The notes: generated by a model from the sequence alone, not told the origin. A stretch of DNA of 32,805 bases from Lacinutrix sp. (GCF_023299985.1 NZ_JALZVX010000225.1:1-32805), one strand, 5' to 3'; positions 1 through 9,648 are shown, counted from the stretch's first letter. Numbers and translations: made by a program.

Positions 1-105
1 CTTCAAAAAAATAATAGACTGTTATGGGAAAACACACTTAAACGTAATCAGTACTTTATAGCTATTCACGATCTATTTATTAATAAAATTAAAGTAGATG
101 CCTAA
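1..105 (+). CDS. 3' end of an upstream gene of the polysaccharide operon (partial)
   Basis: Frame 1 is open from the window edge to a TAA and encodes a 34-residue tail ending ...INKIKVDA. It overlaps the following glycosyltransferase start by 8 nt, the tight coupling seen throughout this operon, so it is the end of a real co-transcribed gene. The tail is too short to identify a family. Position suggests another polysaccharide enzyme, which is inference only. Confidence 0.6.
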   Translation, partial: LQKNNRLLWENTLKRNQYFIAIHDLFINKIKVDA

Positions 106-1093
106 GTCGTTTACATTAATAATATGCACATATATGCGTTCGCAACCATTGCTAACGCTGTTAAAATCTGTAAATACCCAAACACTTTATCCAAACGAAA
201 TTTTAATTATTGATGGTTCTACAGATACTAAAACTGAAACTGTTCTAAATGAAAATACCTTTAATAATTTAAAGTATTTTAAAGTAGATGAAACCAATAG
301 AGGACTCACAAAACAACGTAATTTTGGAATAAGCAAAGCTGAGAAAACATCAGAAGTTATATGCTTTTTAGATGATGATACTGTTTTAGATCCAAATTAT
401 TTTGAAAACTTAATTTCTACTTATAGTACTTTTCCTGATACACTTGCCGTTGGTGGTTATATTACTAACGAAGCACAATGGGAAACTGCTAAAGAAGAAA
501 AAAGTAGCTCTAAATTTTATTATGATGGTTGGCAACGCACAGAACCATCACGTTTTAAACTAAGAAAAGTATTTGGATTGCAACCAGATACAAAACCAGG
601 CTTTTTGCCAACATTTGCGCATGGACGTTCTATTGGTTTTTTACCACCTTCTGGTAAAACTTATGAAGTTGAGCAACTTATGGGTGGCGTTTCATCTTAC
701 AAAGCTTCAGTTTTTAAAACAATTAAATTCTCAACTTATTTTGAAGGTTATGGTTTGTATGAAGATGCAGATTTTTCTATTCGTTTAGCAAAAACAGGTC
801 AGTTATATATTAATACAAATGCACAATTAGCACATTATCACGATGGTTCTGGAAGACCAAATCAATATCATTATGGTAAAATGGTGCTTAGAAACGGTTG
901 GTATGTTTGGCGCGTAAAATACCCGAAACCGAGTTTTAAGGCACGCTTTAAATGGCATGCAACAGCTTTTCTTTTAACCAATATTAGACTAACAAATGTA
1001 ATAACAACCAATAAAAGAAAAGAAGCACTAACCGAAAGTTTGGGTAGAGTTGTAGGATGGTTATCTTTATTTTTTAATGCACCAAAACCTTAA
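98..1093 (+). CDS. GT2-family glycosyltransferase
   Basis: Predicted cytosolic or membrane-associated GT-A-fold glycosyltransferase that would add one sugar from a nucleotide-sugar donor to a lipid-linked polysaccharide repeat unit. Visible GT2 features, in order, are an N-terminal strand with ICTYMR (about residues 9-14), IDGSTD (38-43), RGLTKQRNFGI (68-78), a DDD metal/nucleotide-binding motif at 92-94, and EDADF near residue 222, the usual position of the acceptor-side acidic pair. The length of 331 aa is normal and there is no signal peptide. It overlaps the upstream gene by 8 nt and is followed after 2 nt by the next transferase, so it is part of an operon. Donor and acceptor cannot be read from the sequence. 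Confidence 0.88.
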   Translation: MPKSFTLIICTYMRSQPLLTLLKSVNTQTLYPNEILIIDGSTDTKTETVLNENTFNNLKYFKVDETNRGLTKQRNFGISKAEKTSEVICFLDDDTVLDPNYFENLISTYSTFPDTLAVGGYITNEAQWETAKEEKSSSKFYYDGWQRTEPSRFKLRKVFGLQPDTKPGFLPTFAHGRSIGFLPPSGKTYEVEQLMGGVSSYKASVFKTIKFSTYFEGYGLYEDADFSIRLAKTGQLYINTNAQLAHYHDGSGRPNQYHYGKMVLRNGWYVWRVKYPKPSFKARFKWHATAFLLTNIRLTNVITTNKRKEALTESLGRVVGWLSLFFNAPKP

Positions 1094-1095
1094 TA

Positions 1096-2214
1096 ATGCG
1101 ATTTTTAATTATATCTCATGCCACACATAAGCAAGAAACATCACAATTGTTTTCTTATGCACCTTACGTTCGTGAGATGAATTTATGGTTAAAATATGTT
1201 GATGAAGTAGAAGTTATTGCCCCTAAAACTATTGGAGAACCTAGTGCAATTGAAATGACTTATAAGCATAAAAATATTGAATACAATCAAGTTTCTGCTA
1301 TTCAATTTACTTCTGTTTTACACCTTTTAAAGTCATTACTAAAACTACCATTAATTGTATTTAAGCTTTTTAAATCGTTTAGAAAAGCAGATCATATTCA
1401 TTTACGTTGCCCAGGAAATATTGGATTACTAGGCTGTTTTGTACAAGTTTTTTTTCCGAATAAAACAAAAACTGCAAAGTATGCTGGAAATTGGGATCCA
1501 AAGTCTAAACAGCCACTGAGTTATAGAATTCAAAAATGGATGCTGAGTAATACAGTATTAACTAAAAACATGCACGTTTTGGTTTATGGCGATTGGAAAG
1601 AACAATCTAAAAATATTAAACCATTTTTTACAGCAACGTATAGAACTTCAGAAATTGAAAAAGTATCAAACCGTGATTATAATGAGAAACTAAAATTTGT
1701 GTTTATTGGAAGCCTAGTAATTGGTAAACGACCATTATTGGCTATTCAAATTATAGAAAAGTTGAAACAGAAAGGCTATAATGTAAGCTTAGAGCTTTTT
1801 GGTGATGGTGTTTTAAAGGAGGAGTTAATGGAATATGTTTCAGAAAAAAATATTGAAAACACCATAACTATCCATGGGAATAAAACAAAAGAAGTTGTTA
1901 AAGCAGCTTTAAAAACAGCTCATTTTTCAGTATTGCCATCAAAGTCTGAAGGTTGGCCAAAAGCCATTGCAGAAGCTATGTTTTTTGGTTGTATTCCTGT
2001 AGTTACTAAAATTTCTTGTGTACCATACATGTTAGATTATGGAAAAAGAGGTGTTTTAATTGAACCTAATTTAGAAGCTGCAACACAAGAGTTAATAAAA
2101 GAGTTAGAAAATAAAACACATTTACAATCGAAATCTAAAGCGGCTTTGCAATGGTCTCAAGCGTATACTTTAGATTTGTTTGAAAGTGAAATCGCCAAAT
2201 TATTACAAAACTAA
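1096..2214 (+). CDS. GT4-like glycosyltransferase
   Basis: Predicted GT-B-fold retaining glycosyltransferase of the GT4 type. The N-terminal half is diverged (starts MRFLIISHATHKQE). The C-terminal donor-binding half is typical: FIGSLVIGKRPLLAIQI strand-helix start near residue 200, then the E-x7-E signature in SEGWPKAIAEAM around residue 300, followed by GCIPVVT. At 372 aa it is the normal family size. It starts 2 nt after the preceding stop and its own stop abuts the next ATG, so translation is probably coupled. The sugar it transfers is unknown. A basic stretch FRKADHIHLRCPG near residue 97 is compatible with membrane association but not diagnostic. Confidence 0.85.
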   Translation: MRFLIISHATHKQETSQLFSYAPYVREMNLWLKYVDEVEVIAPKTIGEPSAIEMTYKHKNIEYNQVSAIQFTSVLHLLKSLLKLPLIVFKLFKSFRKADHIHLRCPGNIGLLGCFVQVFFPNKTKTAKYAGNWDPKSKQPLSYRIQKWMLSNTVLTKNMHVLVYGDWKEQSKNIKPFFTATYRTSEIEKVSNRDYNEKLKFVFIGSLVIGKRPLLAIQIIEKLKQKGYNVSLELFGDGVLKEELMEYVSEKNIENTITIHGNKTKEVVKAALKTAHFSVLPSKSEGWPKAIAEAMFFGCIPVVTKISCVPYMLDYGKRGVLIEPNLEAATQELIKELENKTHLQSKSKAALQWSQAYTLDLFESEIAKLLQN

Positions 2215-3291
2215 ATGAGGGTTTTACAACTAATAGATTCTTTACAAACAGGAGGAGCAGAGCGTGTAGCAGTTAATATTGCGAATGCTTTAGCTTCTAC
2301 TATAGAAGCCTCTTATTTATGTGCAACGCGAGACGAAGGTTTATTAAAAGAAAGTATTGATGCTCGTGTTAATTATCTGTTTTTAAATAAAAAGAAGACT
2401 ATTGATTTTAAAGCCATTAAAAAACTAAGCCGTTTTGTTAAACGCAATAAAATTGATGTTATACATGCGCATTCTACTTCGTTTTTTTTAGCAACAATTA
2501 TTAAAAAATTTAATAAAAATGTTAAAATCGTTTGGCACGATCACTATGGAAATAGTGTTTTTTTAGAAAGTAGATCTTATAAAATGCTAAAAAAATGCTC
2601 TAAACATTTTGCTGTTGTTTACAGTGTAAATAAAGCGTTACAAGATTGGGCGAGTGAGAAATTAAACAGTAAAGATGTTCGTTATCTTCCAAACTTTGCT
2701 GTAGTAAATACAGGTGAAGCAAAAACAACATTAAAAGGAGAGCAGAACAAACGTATTATTCATTTAGCTAATTTACGAGAGCAAAAAGATCATTTTACTT
2801 TGCTTAAAGCTTTTAAAGAAATAGTGAATTCATTTCCCTATTGGACCTTGCATTGCGTAGGTAAGGATTTTAATGATGATTATTCCAAAGCAATCCAGCA
2901 AGACATTAAAAGTTTAAAGTTAGAGAATAACGTTTTTGTTTATGGTAGTAAACCAGATATTACAAACATTTTAAGTCAAGCGCAAATTGCTATATTATCT
3001 TCAAAATCTGAAGGTTTGCCAATTGCTTTGTTAGAATATGGTTTGGCAGGTTTACCAACTATTGCAACTAATGTTGGTAACTGTGATTTGGTGATTGCAA
3101 ATAAAAATTTAGGGCAATTAGTCCCTTCTAATAACGCTTTAGCGCTATCTCAAGCTTTAATAAATTATATTAGCGATATGGAGAGTGCTAGAATAAAAGG
3201 AGATAATTTAAAAACACATAGTCAAGCTAATTTTTCTGTAAATTCTGTAGCTAAAACACTAGTTGAAGATTATAAGCGTATTTTAAAATAA
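2215..3291 (+). CDS. GT4-family glycosyltransferase
   Basis: Classical GT4 retaining glycosyltransferase. The N-terminal motif LQTGGAERVAVNIANAL (about residues 11-27) is the glycine-rich acceptor-domain loop common to this family. IHAHS near residue 84 and the C-terminal E-x7-E signature in SEGLPIALLEYGLAG near residue 265 complete the pattern. At 358 aa it is full length. The ATG directly abuts the previous TAA, and the next gene's ATG directly abuts this gene's TAA, showing a strictly co-transcribed block. It probably extends the lipid-linked repeat unit of the capsular, exo- or O-polysaccharide made by this cluster. Specificity cannot be predicted. Confidence 0.9.
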   Translation: MRVLQLIDSLQTGGAERVAVNIANALASTIEASYLCATRDEGLLKESIDARVNYLFLNKKKTIDFKAIKKLSRFVKRNKIDVIHAHSTSFFLATIIKKFNKNVKIVWHDHYGNSVFLESRSYKMLKKCSKHFAVVYSVNKALQDWASEKLNSKDVRYLPNFAVVNTGEAKTTLKGEQNKRIIHLANLREQKDHFTLLKAFKEIVNSFPYWTLHCVGKDFNDDYSKAIQQDIKSLKLENNVFVYGSKPDITNILSQAQIAILSSKSEGLPIALLEYGLAGLPTIATNVGNCDLVIANKNLGQLVPSNNALALSQALINYISDMESARIKGDNLKTHSQANFSVNSVAKTLVEDYKRILK

Positions 3292-4623
3292 ATGACAAAA
3301 ACCGATTACATAAATAAGCAATGTAAATTAATGTTTAAACCGTTATATGTAAGGTTAGCGGTTTTAGCAATGATTGTCTCTTATTTTTATAATTTACCTG
3401 TTGTTAAGTATAGCGTTCAAGGTGATAACGAATTAAGATTGTTTGATTTAGCAGGATTGGTTATACTCTTTGTTTTGTACAATAATAGTGGATTTGTATT
3501 CTATTATATACGAACGAAAACTTACCTAAAAACATTTAATACTTTTGTAATGTGGTGTGGATTTACACTACTATTTACGGCGTTATTTAGTGTGTTTAAA
3601 GGAAGGCCTTTATGGTTTATTAAATCGGTATTATATTATTATCATATGGTTGTATTCTTTTACACTGGTGTTTTTGTTGCCATGTATTTAAGAGAACGAA
3701 GCAACTATAAACTTGTAGCGAGTCTTGTTTTAATATTATCGATTGTAGAGGCCGTTATAGTCTTTCTACAGCATTCTGGTTATATTCCCTTTTTATGGAA
3801 TAGTGTTTATGAGGAAGCTTATGGCGGCTTTTTATCAGGTGCTTTAGGTCCTAATAAAATATGTTTAGGTATGACCATGTTTATTTCGTTTGTGTTTGCC
3901 GTAGGTCTGTTTCTGCAAAAGCAATTAAAAGTCAATAAAATTTTAATTATTGCTAGCTTATTAACAAGTTTGGCTGTAATTGGTATTTCTGGTTCGCGTA
4001 CTACTTATTTGGCATTACTGATTTTTGCTTGCTATATTTTTATTATGAAAACCAGGAAATTTTTAGCATTGTCTGTCGTGTTGTCTCTAGCAGTAATAGT
4101 TGCTTTCTTTTTTAATTTAGAACTAATAGAAACCATAACGACCACTATTGAAGGTCGCGTTATTAATAAGGTTTCTAGTCCAGATGCTTTTAAGGCTAAT
4201 AATATAGATGTTGGGCAGTTGTATGAAGATTTAGGAGCAGGAAGAGGTCAAATTGTAATTATGTATTTAAAATATATAGCCAATAACCCTTATGTAATAC
4301 CAATAGGAATTGGAGTTAATAATCGTTTACTTATAGGAGCTTCAGCTCATAATATCTATTTAAGTTTAATAAACGAAGTTGGTTTAGTAGGCTTATATTT
4401 TTATTTAAAATGGCTTACTTCTTTTTTATATCTTAAATTTGGAAAGGTAAGTTCTCTTAAATTGGCGCTTAGCGGAATGGTGTTTGCCATGTTGGTCACG
4501 CTTTATTTTGGAGAACATTTATATCTTTATCGCTCTGTATTTACCATTTTAGGGTATTTTATTTTAGTAACCATATTATTAATCGCACCACGATATTATT
4601 TTACCAATGCAAAATCTAAATAA
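3292..4623 (+). CDS. O-antigen ligase/Wzy-like polysaccharide polymerase
   Basis: Integral membrane protein with roughly 10-12 hydrophobic segments. It carries the Wzy_C/O-antigen-ligase type signature: a transmembrane helix ending in ISGSRTTYLALLIF (around residue 230-245), then a long periplasmic loop (about 290-350) and the SAHNIYLSLINEVGLVGLYFY motif near residue 350. In Wzx/Wzy pathways such proteins polymerise flipped repeat units or ligate polymer to an acceptor in the periplasm. Which role applies here cannot be separated by sequence; operon context with transferases favours polymerase. The 3' end overlaps the next gene by 17 nt. The flippase is not in this window. Confidence 0.82.
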   Translation: MTKTDYINKQCKLMFKPLYVRLAVLAMIVSYFYNLPVVKYSVQGDNELRLFDLAGLVILFVLYNNSGFVFYYIRTKTYLKTFNTFVMWCGFTLLFTALFSVFKGRPLWFIKSVLYYYHMVVFFYTGVFVAMYLRERSNYKLVASLVLILSIVEAVIVFLQHSGYIPFLWNSVYEEAYGGFLSGALGPNKICLGMTMFISFVFAVGLFLQKQLKVNKILIIASLLTSLAVIGISGSRTTYLALLIFACYIFIMKTRKFLALSVVLSLAVIVAFFFNLELIETITTTIEGRVINKVSSPDAFKANNIDVGQLYEDLGAGRGQIVIMYLKYIANNPYVIPIGIGVNNRLLIGASAHNIYLSLINEVGLVGLYFYLKWLTSFLYLKFGKVSSLKLALSGMVFAMLVTLYFGEHLYLYRSVFTILGYFILVTILLIAPRYYFTNAKSK

Positions 4624-5545
4624 AATAGCAGTTGTAATTCCTTACTATAATGCGGCTAAGCATATAGTAAGTGTATTAAATAAGTTGCCTAACATCATAA
4701 CCAAAGTTTACATCGTGGACGATTGTAGTCCACAAGCACTTCCTAAAGAAGCTTTGTCTGCATTCTCGAATATAGAGTATTTAAAGAACCTTAAAAATTT
4801 AGGCGTTGGTGGTGCAACAAAAACAGGTTTTACTAAGGCTATAGAAGATAAAATGGATATTGTGGTTAAGGTCGATGCAGATGACCAAATGGATACAAGT
4901 TACATAAAAGACCTTGTCGCTCCTTTGGTAAATGGCGAAGCTAGTTATGCAAAAGGCAACCGTTTTAGAGATTTTAAGGCTCTTAAAAAGATGCCTATTA
5001 CTAGAAAAATAGGAAACTTAGGCTTGTCTTTTCTTACTAAAGCAGCCACAGGATATTGGAATAACTTCGATCCTACAAATGGTTTTTTTGCTATTAAAAC
5101 AGAAACATTAAAACGTTTAGATTTCGACGAGATTTCTAATCGCTATTATTTTGAAACCTCATTAATTTCTCAGCTCTATTTTCAGGATGCTGTAATAAAA
5201 GATGTACCAATGCCAGCAATTTATGGTGATGAAAAATCAAGTATGAGCGTTTGGAAAATGCCTTTTGTATTCTTTCCTAAACTTATAAAAACGTTTTTTA
5301 ATAGACTCTTTAAATCGTATTTTGTTTACGATTTTAATATTTCGTCTATCTATATTTTAATTGGAACGCCTTTGTTTTTATTCGGGTTTATATATGGGAT
5401 TTACAATTGGTGGTTTTATTCTAGTCAATCTCTATTTGCGCCAACAGGAACCATTATGTTAGTGACTTTAACTATAATTGTTGGGTTTCAGTTATTACTA
5501 CAAGCTGTACATTACGACATTACTAAAGCGCCAAAAGTACTCTAG
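4607..5545 (+). CDS. GT2 glycosyltransferase of the DPM1/GtrB type with C-terminal membrane helices
   Basis: N-terminal GT-A domain: VVIPYYNAA (about 9-17), IVDDCSP (36-42), NLGVGGATKTGF (64-75) and a DADDQMD metal-binding motif at 90-96. The NLGxGGA...G pattern and the DADxQ motif are those of dolichol/undecaprenyl-phosphate sugar synthases. Two hydrophobic C-terminal segments (about 248-268 and 280-302) fit the GtrB-like architecture, so the enzyme may make a polyprenyl-phosphate-linked sugar at the inner membrane. That would be the donor for a periplasmic GT-C enzyme, and the adjacent multi-spanning protein at 5546-7132 is a reasonable user. It starts inside the end of the previous gene (17-nt overlap) and its TAG abuts the next ATG. 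Confidence 0.83.
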   Translation: MQNLNKIAVVIPYYNAAKHIVSVLNKLPNIITKVYIVDDCSPQALPKEALSAFSNIEYLKNLKNLGVGGATKTGFTKAIEDKMDIVVKVDADDQMDTSYIKDLVAPLVNGEASYAKGNRFRDFKALKKMPITRKIGNLGLSFLTKAATGYWNNFDPTNGFFAIKTETLKRLDFDEISNRYYFETSLISQLYFQDAVIKDVPMPAIYGDEKSSMSVWKMPFVFFPKLIKTFFNRLFKSYFVYDFNISSIYILIGTPLFLFGFIYGIYNWWFYSSQSLFAPTGTIMLVTLTIIVGFQLLLQAVHYDITKAPKVL

Positions 5546-7132
5546 ATGTTTAAAACTATAAATCGAAAATTTTATATCGTTTATGCGCTAAATATAATTA
5601 TTGCTTTTGCATATTATATAGGTAATCGAGATGCCAATTATAGCGAGTTATCTTCAGACATTCAAAATATTATTCCTGTTGCACAAAAGTTTGATGATCC
5701 TAGTCTTTTTAAAAAGGATCTCTACTTAAACGATATTAATAATGTGAAATATTATACACCTTTTTATGTGCAATCGCTTCGGTTTATAGCCAAATTTACC
5801 AATGCAGATTATGTACAAGCAATTAATGTAATGAACACTATTTGTCATCTGTTATTTGGTGTTCTATGGTTCTTTTTAATGTTTAGGTTTGTTCCCGATT
5901 TTTGGATAGCGCTACTCGTTTCCTTTTTACTTAGAGGAATTGTTTGGTTGCCAGGATTTGAAATTTGGGGAATTACAGATCTTTGGGCTATGATGCCTCG
6001 AACACTTTATATTACGCTCTTTCCTATTCCTTTTTTAGTGCTAAATAAAAGTTTTAGAGGACTTGTTTTGTCTGCTTTTTTTATAGGATTAGTTTTTAAC
6101 TTTCATCCTATAACAGGATTAGGTGGCATTTTGCTGTACTTAACATTTCTTTTATTGATGGTTTTTATTTTTAAAATGAAAGACCTCGTCAGTACAAAAA
6201 ATATAGTGTCATTAATTTTTGCACTAATACTAGGTATGTTGCCTTTTATATTAACCTATTTTGGAAAGACCTCAAGTAGTATTAATTATGATATGAATGC
6301 TTTTAAAGTAGCGTTTGATTCTAGGATTCCTCAATTTTTTTCGCAACCAGTGCTATATATAAAAGACTGGTTACATTTTAAAACACTCTTTTATATTGTA
6401 CCAATTATTGCTTATTTTATTTTTCCTAAAAAGGAGATAATCCACTTTAAACGAGCTAAATTAATAATAGTATTAACTTTAGTGTTGGTCATTTTGCCAT
6501 CGATAAGTGTTTATGTAGAACAGTTTATTAATTCTGTTTTTGGTTTAAATTTAAGATTGTCTTTTCAGCTTATCCGTGCTCAAAAAGTAGCAATTATTCC
6601 TTCGTTTTTTGCTATGGTCTTTGTACTTCAGATTATTAATACTAAGGTTAATAAACAGTTTTTTTTACCTTTACTTTTTTCGATATACTTTCTTATATTA
6701 ATTGTTAGCAAAGCATTAGTATTTAATAATGTACCGTTTGTTGGAGACGATATAGTTAGACTTGTATTACCAAATAATTTATGTATTGAGAGTAAACATT
6801 CTTCAGAAATACTAGATGTAGATAAAATGGCTTTATACATTTCTAAAAACACGAATAAAGATGCCGTTATTTTTGGAGGACATCATTATAGAGGTGCAGC
6901 AAAACGATCTGTAGTGCTTGACTCTAAAGGTGCATCAATGATTATTGAAGGTAATCCTTCACAATTCATTCAATGGAAAAAAGACCAATTAAAATTAGCC
7001 AATGCAACTTCAATTGAAGAAAGGTTAAGTGTTTTAAAAAGCTTAAAAGTTAATTATATCGTTTCTAAAAATAATTTCCCTTTAGAGGTTGTTCATATAG
7101 AAGGTGTCTTAAATTTGTACAAACTACAATGA
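5546..7132 (+). CDS. Large multi-spanning membrane protein, GT-C/DUF6798-like
   Basis: 528 aa with about 10-12 predicted transmembrane segments (first at 10-26, last near 375-395), followed by a soluble C-terminal domain of about 110 residues. The early loop containing DIQNIIPVAQKFDDPSLFKKDLY precedes the second helix, as in GT-C-type glycosyltransferases where acidic residues lie in the first periplasmic loop. The C-terminal part (ISKNTNKDAVIF, then RSVVLDSKG) resembles DUF6798-type proteins from memory; I could not run a search. A polyprenyl-phosphate-sugar-dependent transferase is a plausible role, supported by the adjacent DPM1/GtrB-like gene, but it is inference. The last 4 nt overlap the next ATG. 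Confidence 0.65.
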   Translation: MFKTINRKFYIVYALNIIIAFAYYIGNRDANYSELSSDIQNIIPVAQKFDDPSLFKKDLYLNDINNVKYYTPFYVQSLRFIAKFTNADYVQAINVMNTICHLLFGVLWFFLMFRFVPDFWIALLVSFLLRGIVWLPGFEIWGITDLWAMMPRTLYITLFPIPFLVLNKSFRGLVLSAFFIGLVFNFHPITGLGGILLYLTFLLLMVFIFKMKDLVSTKNIVSLIFALILGMLPFILTYFGKTSSSINYDMNAFKVAFDSRIPQFFSQPVLYIKDWLHFKTLFYIVPIIAYFIFPKKEIIHFKRAKLIIVLTLVLVILPSISVYVEQFINSVFGLNLRLSFQLIRAQKVAIIPSFFAMVFVLQIINTKVNKQFFLPLLFSIYFLILIVSKALVFNNVPFVGDDIVRLVLPNNLCIESKHSSEILDVDKMALYISKNTNKDAVIFGGHHYRGAAKRSVVLDSKGASMIIEGNPSQFIQWKKDQLKLANATSIEERLSVLKSLKVNYIVSKNNFPLEVVHIEGVLNLYKLQ

Positions 7133-8139
7133 AAAACATCCTCTACATTGGGAACAAATTATCCTCAAAAGGAAAAACAGCGACTACAATAGATACGCTT
7201 AGTCAAGCTTTAGCTACTGAAGGATTTAACATTAAAGCAGTATCCAATAAACAGAATAAGGTATTACGTTTATTAGACATGTTACTGTCTGTTGTTAAAA
7301 ATAGAAATTGGGCAGACTATGTTTTAATAGATACTTACAGCACTCAAAATTTCTATTATGCATATCTAACAAGTAAACTGTGTCGTTTTTTTAATATAAA
7401 ATACCTTCCCATTCTACATGGTGGCAATTTGCCAAACCGACTTAAAAAAAGCCCAAAACTAAGTCGTTCTATCTTTAAGAATGCACATGTAAACATAGCG
7501 CCTTCAGAGTATATTAAATCTAATTTCGAAAGTTATGGCTATCATAATATTATAATAATACCTAATGCAATAGCAATAGATAACTATCCTTTTAATCAAA
7601 GAAAAATTAATGCTATTAGGTTGCTTTGGGTACGTTCCTTTTCAAAAATATATAATCCTAAATTAGCTGTCTCAATCTTAAAAGCACTTAGAGATAGAGG
7701 TGAAGAAGTCAGTTTAACAATGGTTGGTCCAGATAACGATGGTAGTTTGGTAGAGACCAAAACTTATGCGAACTCTTTAAACACTGAAGTGCGTTTTACA
7801 GGTAAATTATCTAAAAAAGAATGGGTTAATTTATCTCAAAATCACAATGTTTTTATTAATACTACTAATTTCGATAATATGCCAGTAAGTGTTATTGAAG
7901 CCATGGCTTTAGGTTTACCCGTAATTTCTACAAATGTTGGTGGCTTACCTTTTTTAATAAAGGATAGAGTAGATGGCATATTAGTGACTCCAAATAGTGT
8001 TGATGCTTTTGTAGACGAAATTTTAGAGATTAAAAACAATCACCAGATAATAGAAAACATAACAAACCAAGCCAGAGAAAAGGTAGAACAGTATGGTTGG
8101 CAGGTGGTTAAGGAAAAATGGAAGGCAATTTTAGTATAA
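7129..8139 (+). CDS. GT4-family glycosyltransferase
   Basis: 336-aa GT-B glycosyltransferase. The N-terminus carries a short SSKGKTATTIDTLSQALA acceptor-domain loop, and ILHGGNLP near residue 97 and PNAIAIDNYPF near 145 are typical of GT4. The C-terminal signature is DNMPVSVIEAMALGLPVISTNVGG, in which the first acid of E-x7-E is Asp rather than Glu, a frequent variant in the family. It overlaps the preceding gene by 4 nt (ATGA) and is the last gene of the tightly packed block; the next gene is 56 nt away with its own promoter. Substrate unknown. Confidence 0.88.
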   Translation: MKNILYIGNKLSSKGKTATTIDTLSQALATEGFNIKAVSNKQNKVLRLLDMLLSVVKNRNWADYVLIDTYSTQNFYYAYLTSKLCRFFNIKYLPILHGGNLPNRLKKSPKLSRSIFKNAHVNIAPSEYIKSNFESYGYHNIIIIPNAIAIDNYPFNQRKINAIRLLWVRSFSKIYNPKLAVSILKALRDRGEEVSLTMVGPDNDGSLVETKTYANSLNTEVRFTGKLSKKEWVNLSQNHNVFINTTNFDNMPVSVIEAMALGLPVISTNVGGLPFLIKDRVDGILVTPNSVDAFVDEILEIKNNHQIIENITNQAREKVEQYGWQVVKEKWKAILV

Positions 8140-8142
8140 ACC

Positions 8143-8172
8143 TTGCAATCCAAACATTACTTATTATCTTTA
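8143..8172 (+). promoter_or_regulatory. Bacteroidota-type promoter of the sugar-phosphate transferase gene
   Basis: TTG at 8143-8145, a 19-nt spacer, then TATCTTTA at 8165-8172 (one mismatch to TAnnTTTG). The start codon is 24 nt downstream of the -7 box. This suggests the initiating transferase can be transcribed independently of the upstream operon. Confidence 0.6.
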
Positions 8173-8195
8173 CGCAAAACCACACTAACTAATTC

Positions 8196-9590
8196 ATGTC
8201 CAAGCAATCTAATATTCATTTTGAAATATCAGAACGTAAGATCTTACTAAGGCTCTTCGATATTTTGTCTATTGGTATTGCTTTGTACGGATTTAGTTGT
8301 TTTTCAGGATTCGATTATTTTATTATAGATGAGTCGCATTGGAGATGGTTAGTTGTTTTAGTCATTTATATCATGGGTTTTGGAACCGTTTTCGAGCTCT
8401 ACGATTTAAAAAAATCGAGTAAGATAGAAACTGTTGCAAGTGCTATTTTATTAACAACTTCGGTAACTGTTCTTGTCTATTTTTTAACACCATATTACAC
8501 ACCAGTATTACCAGATAACCGTATTCAAATTCTTTATTTCTATTTGGCAATATTATTTCCATTGCTAGTTTGGAGATTGGCTTATATTACTTTTATTGCT
8601 TCGCCTAGATTTTATAAAAGTGCACTACTAATTGGAGAAACGTCTAGCATAGAGGCCATTATTATGGCTATGAAAATTGCTGATCCTAATTATCAAATTA
8701 TTGGCTTTATAAATTGTGAAGCAGAAAGAGAAGAGCCAATAAAATTTAAAGGAATAACAGAGTTTAAGCCTAGCCAAGTTCACGAAATTATTGCTAAAGA
8801 AAATATCTCAGAGATTGTTGTTGCAAGCTATAATTCTGAAACGATTACGCCTTCAATATATGCAGATTTAACTACGCTTCTAGAACGCGGTTATCCTATT
8901 AGAGAATACACACAAGTATATGAAGACATGTCTTATAGAGTGCCAGTGCAATTTATAGGTAAAGATTTTTACAAGTATTTTCCATTTAGTAAAAACAGTA
9001 AAAACAAATTCTATTTAGCGTATGGACGTGTTTTTGATATTGTTTTATCTGTCTTTGGAATTTTATGTTCGCTTTTAGTATTGCCATTTATTATTATAGG
9101 AAATGCTATTGGGAATAGAGGACCACTATTATATTCTCAAGAACGTGTAGGGAAAAATGGAAAATCTTTTAAAATTTTTAAGTTTAGAAGTATGGTTACC
9201 AATGCTGAAGCAGGAGGCGCTGTTTGGGCTAAAAAAAATGATGCAAGAGTAACTACATTTGGACGCTTTTTAAGAACAACACGATTGGATGAATTACCTC
9301 AATTAATAAACATTATTAAAGGAGATATGAGTATTATTGGTCCAAGACCAGAACGACCAATGTTTGTAAACGAGTTAGCACAAGTTATACCGTTCTATCA
9401 CACTAGGCATATAGTAAAGCCTGGTTTAACAGGTTGGGCTCAAGTAAAAGCACGTTATGGTTCTAGCATTAACGATAGTCTTGTAAAGTTAGAATATGAC
9501 TTGTACTATATTAAACATCGTAGTTTTCTACTCGATTTTAATATTTTTATTAAGACTTTAAGTACTGTTATTTTCTTTAGAGGACAGTAG
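8196..9590 (+). CDS. Polyprenyl-phosphate glycosyl-1-phosphate transferase (WcaJ/WbaP family)
   Basis: Initiating enzyme of polysaccharide synthesis: it transfers a sugar-1-phosphate from a nucleotide sugar to undecaprenyl phosphate at the inner membrane. The 464-aa protein has four N-terminal transmembrane helices (about residues 15-125), a central Rossmann-like CoA-binding-type region (about 145-245), a fifth hydrophobic segment (about 275-300) and the C-terminal bacterial sugar transferase domain. Diagnostic motifs are KIFKFRSM, RTTRLDELPQL, GDMSIIGPRPE, PGLTGWAQV and the closing YDLYYIKHRS. It lies 56 nt beyond the glycosyltransferase block on the same strand and probably starts the repeat unit those enzymes extend. 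Whether glucose, galactose or a HexNAc phosphate is used cannot be told. Confidence 0.93.
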   Translation: MSKQSNIHFEISERKILLRLFDILSIGIALYGFSCFSGFDYFIIDESHWRWLVVLVIYIMGFGTVFELYDLKKSSKIETVASAILLTTSVTVLVYFLTPYYTPVLPDNRIQILYFYLAILFPLLVWRLAYITFIASPRFYKSALLIGETSSIEAIIMAMKIADPNYQIIGFINCEAEREEPIKFKGITEFKPSQVHEIIAKENISEIVVASYNSETITPSIYADLTTLLERGYPIREYTQVYEDMSYRVPVQFIGKDFYKYFPFSKNSKNKFYLAYGRVFDIVLSVFGILCSLLVLPFIIIGNAIGNRGPLLYSQERVGKNGKSFKIFKFRSMVTNAEAGGAVWAKKNDARVTTFGRFLRTTRLDELPQLINIIKGDMSIIGPRPERPMFVNELAQVIPFYHTRHIVKPGLTGWAQVKARYGSSINDSLVKLEYDLYYIKHRSFLLDFNIFIKTLSTVIFFRGQ

Positions 9591-9648
9591 TTCAGTTTTC
9601 AGTTTGTAATAATTTTTTACTTAAAATAAACTAGGTTAATAAAATAAG

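Noticed and set aside
573-788. 71-aa ORF inside the first glycosyltransferase
   Set aside because: It is a frame shadow of a conserved GT2 gene with no start context of its own.
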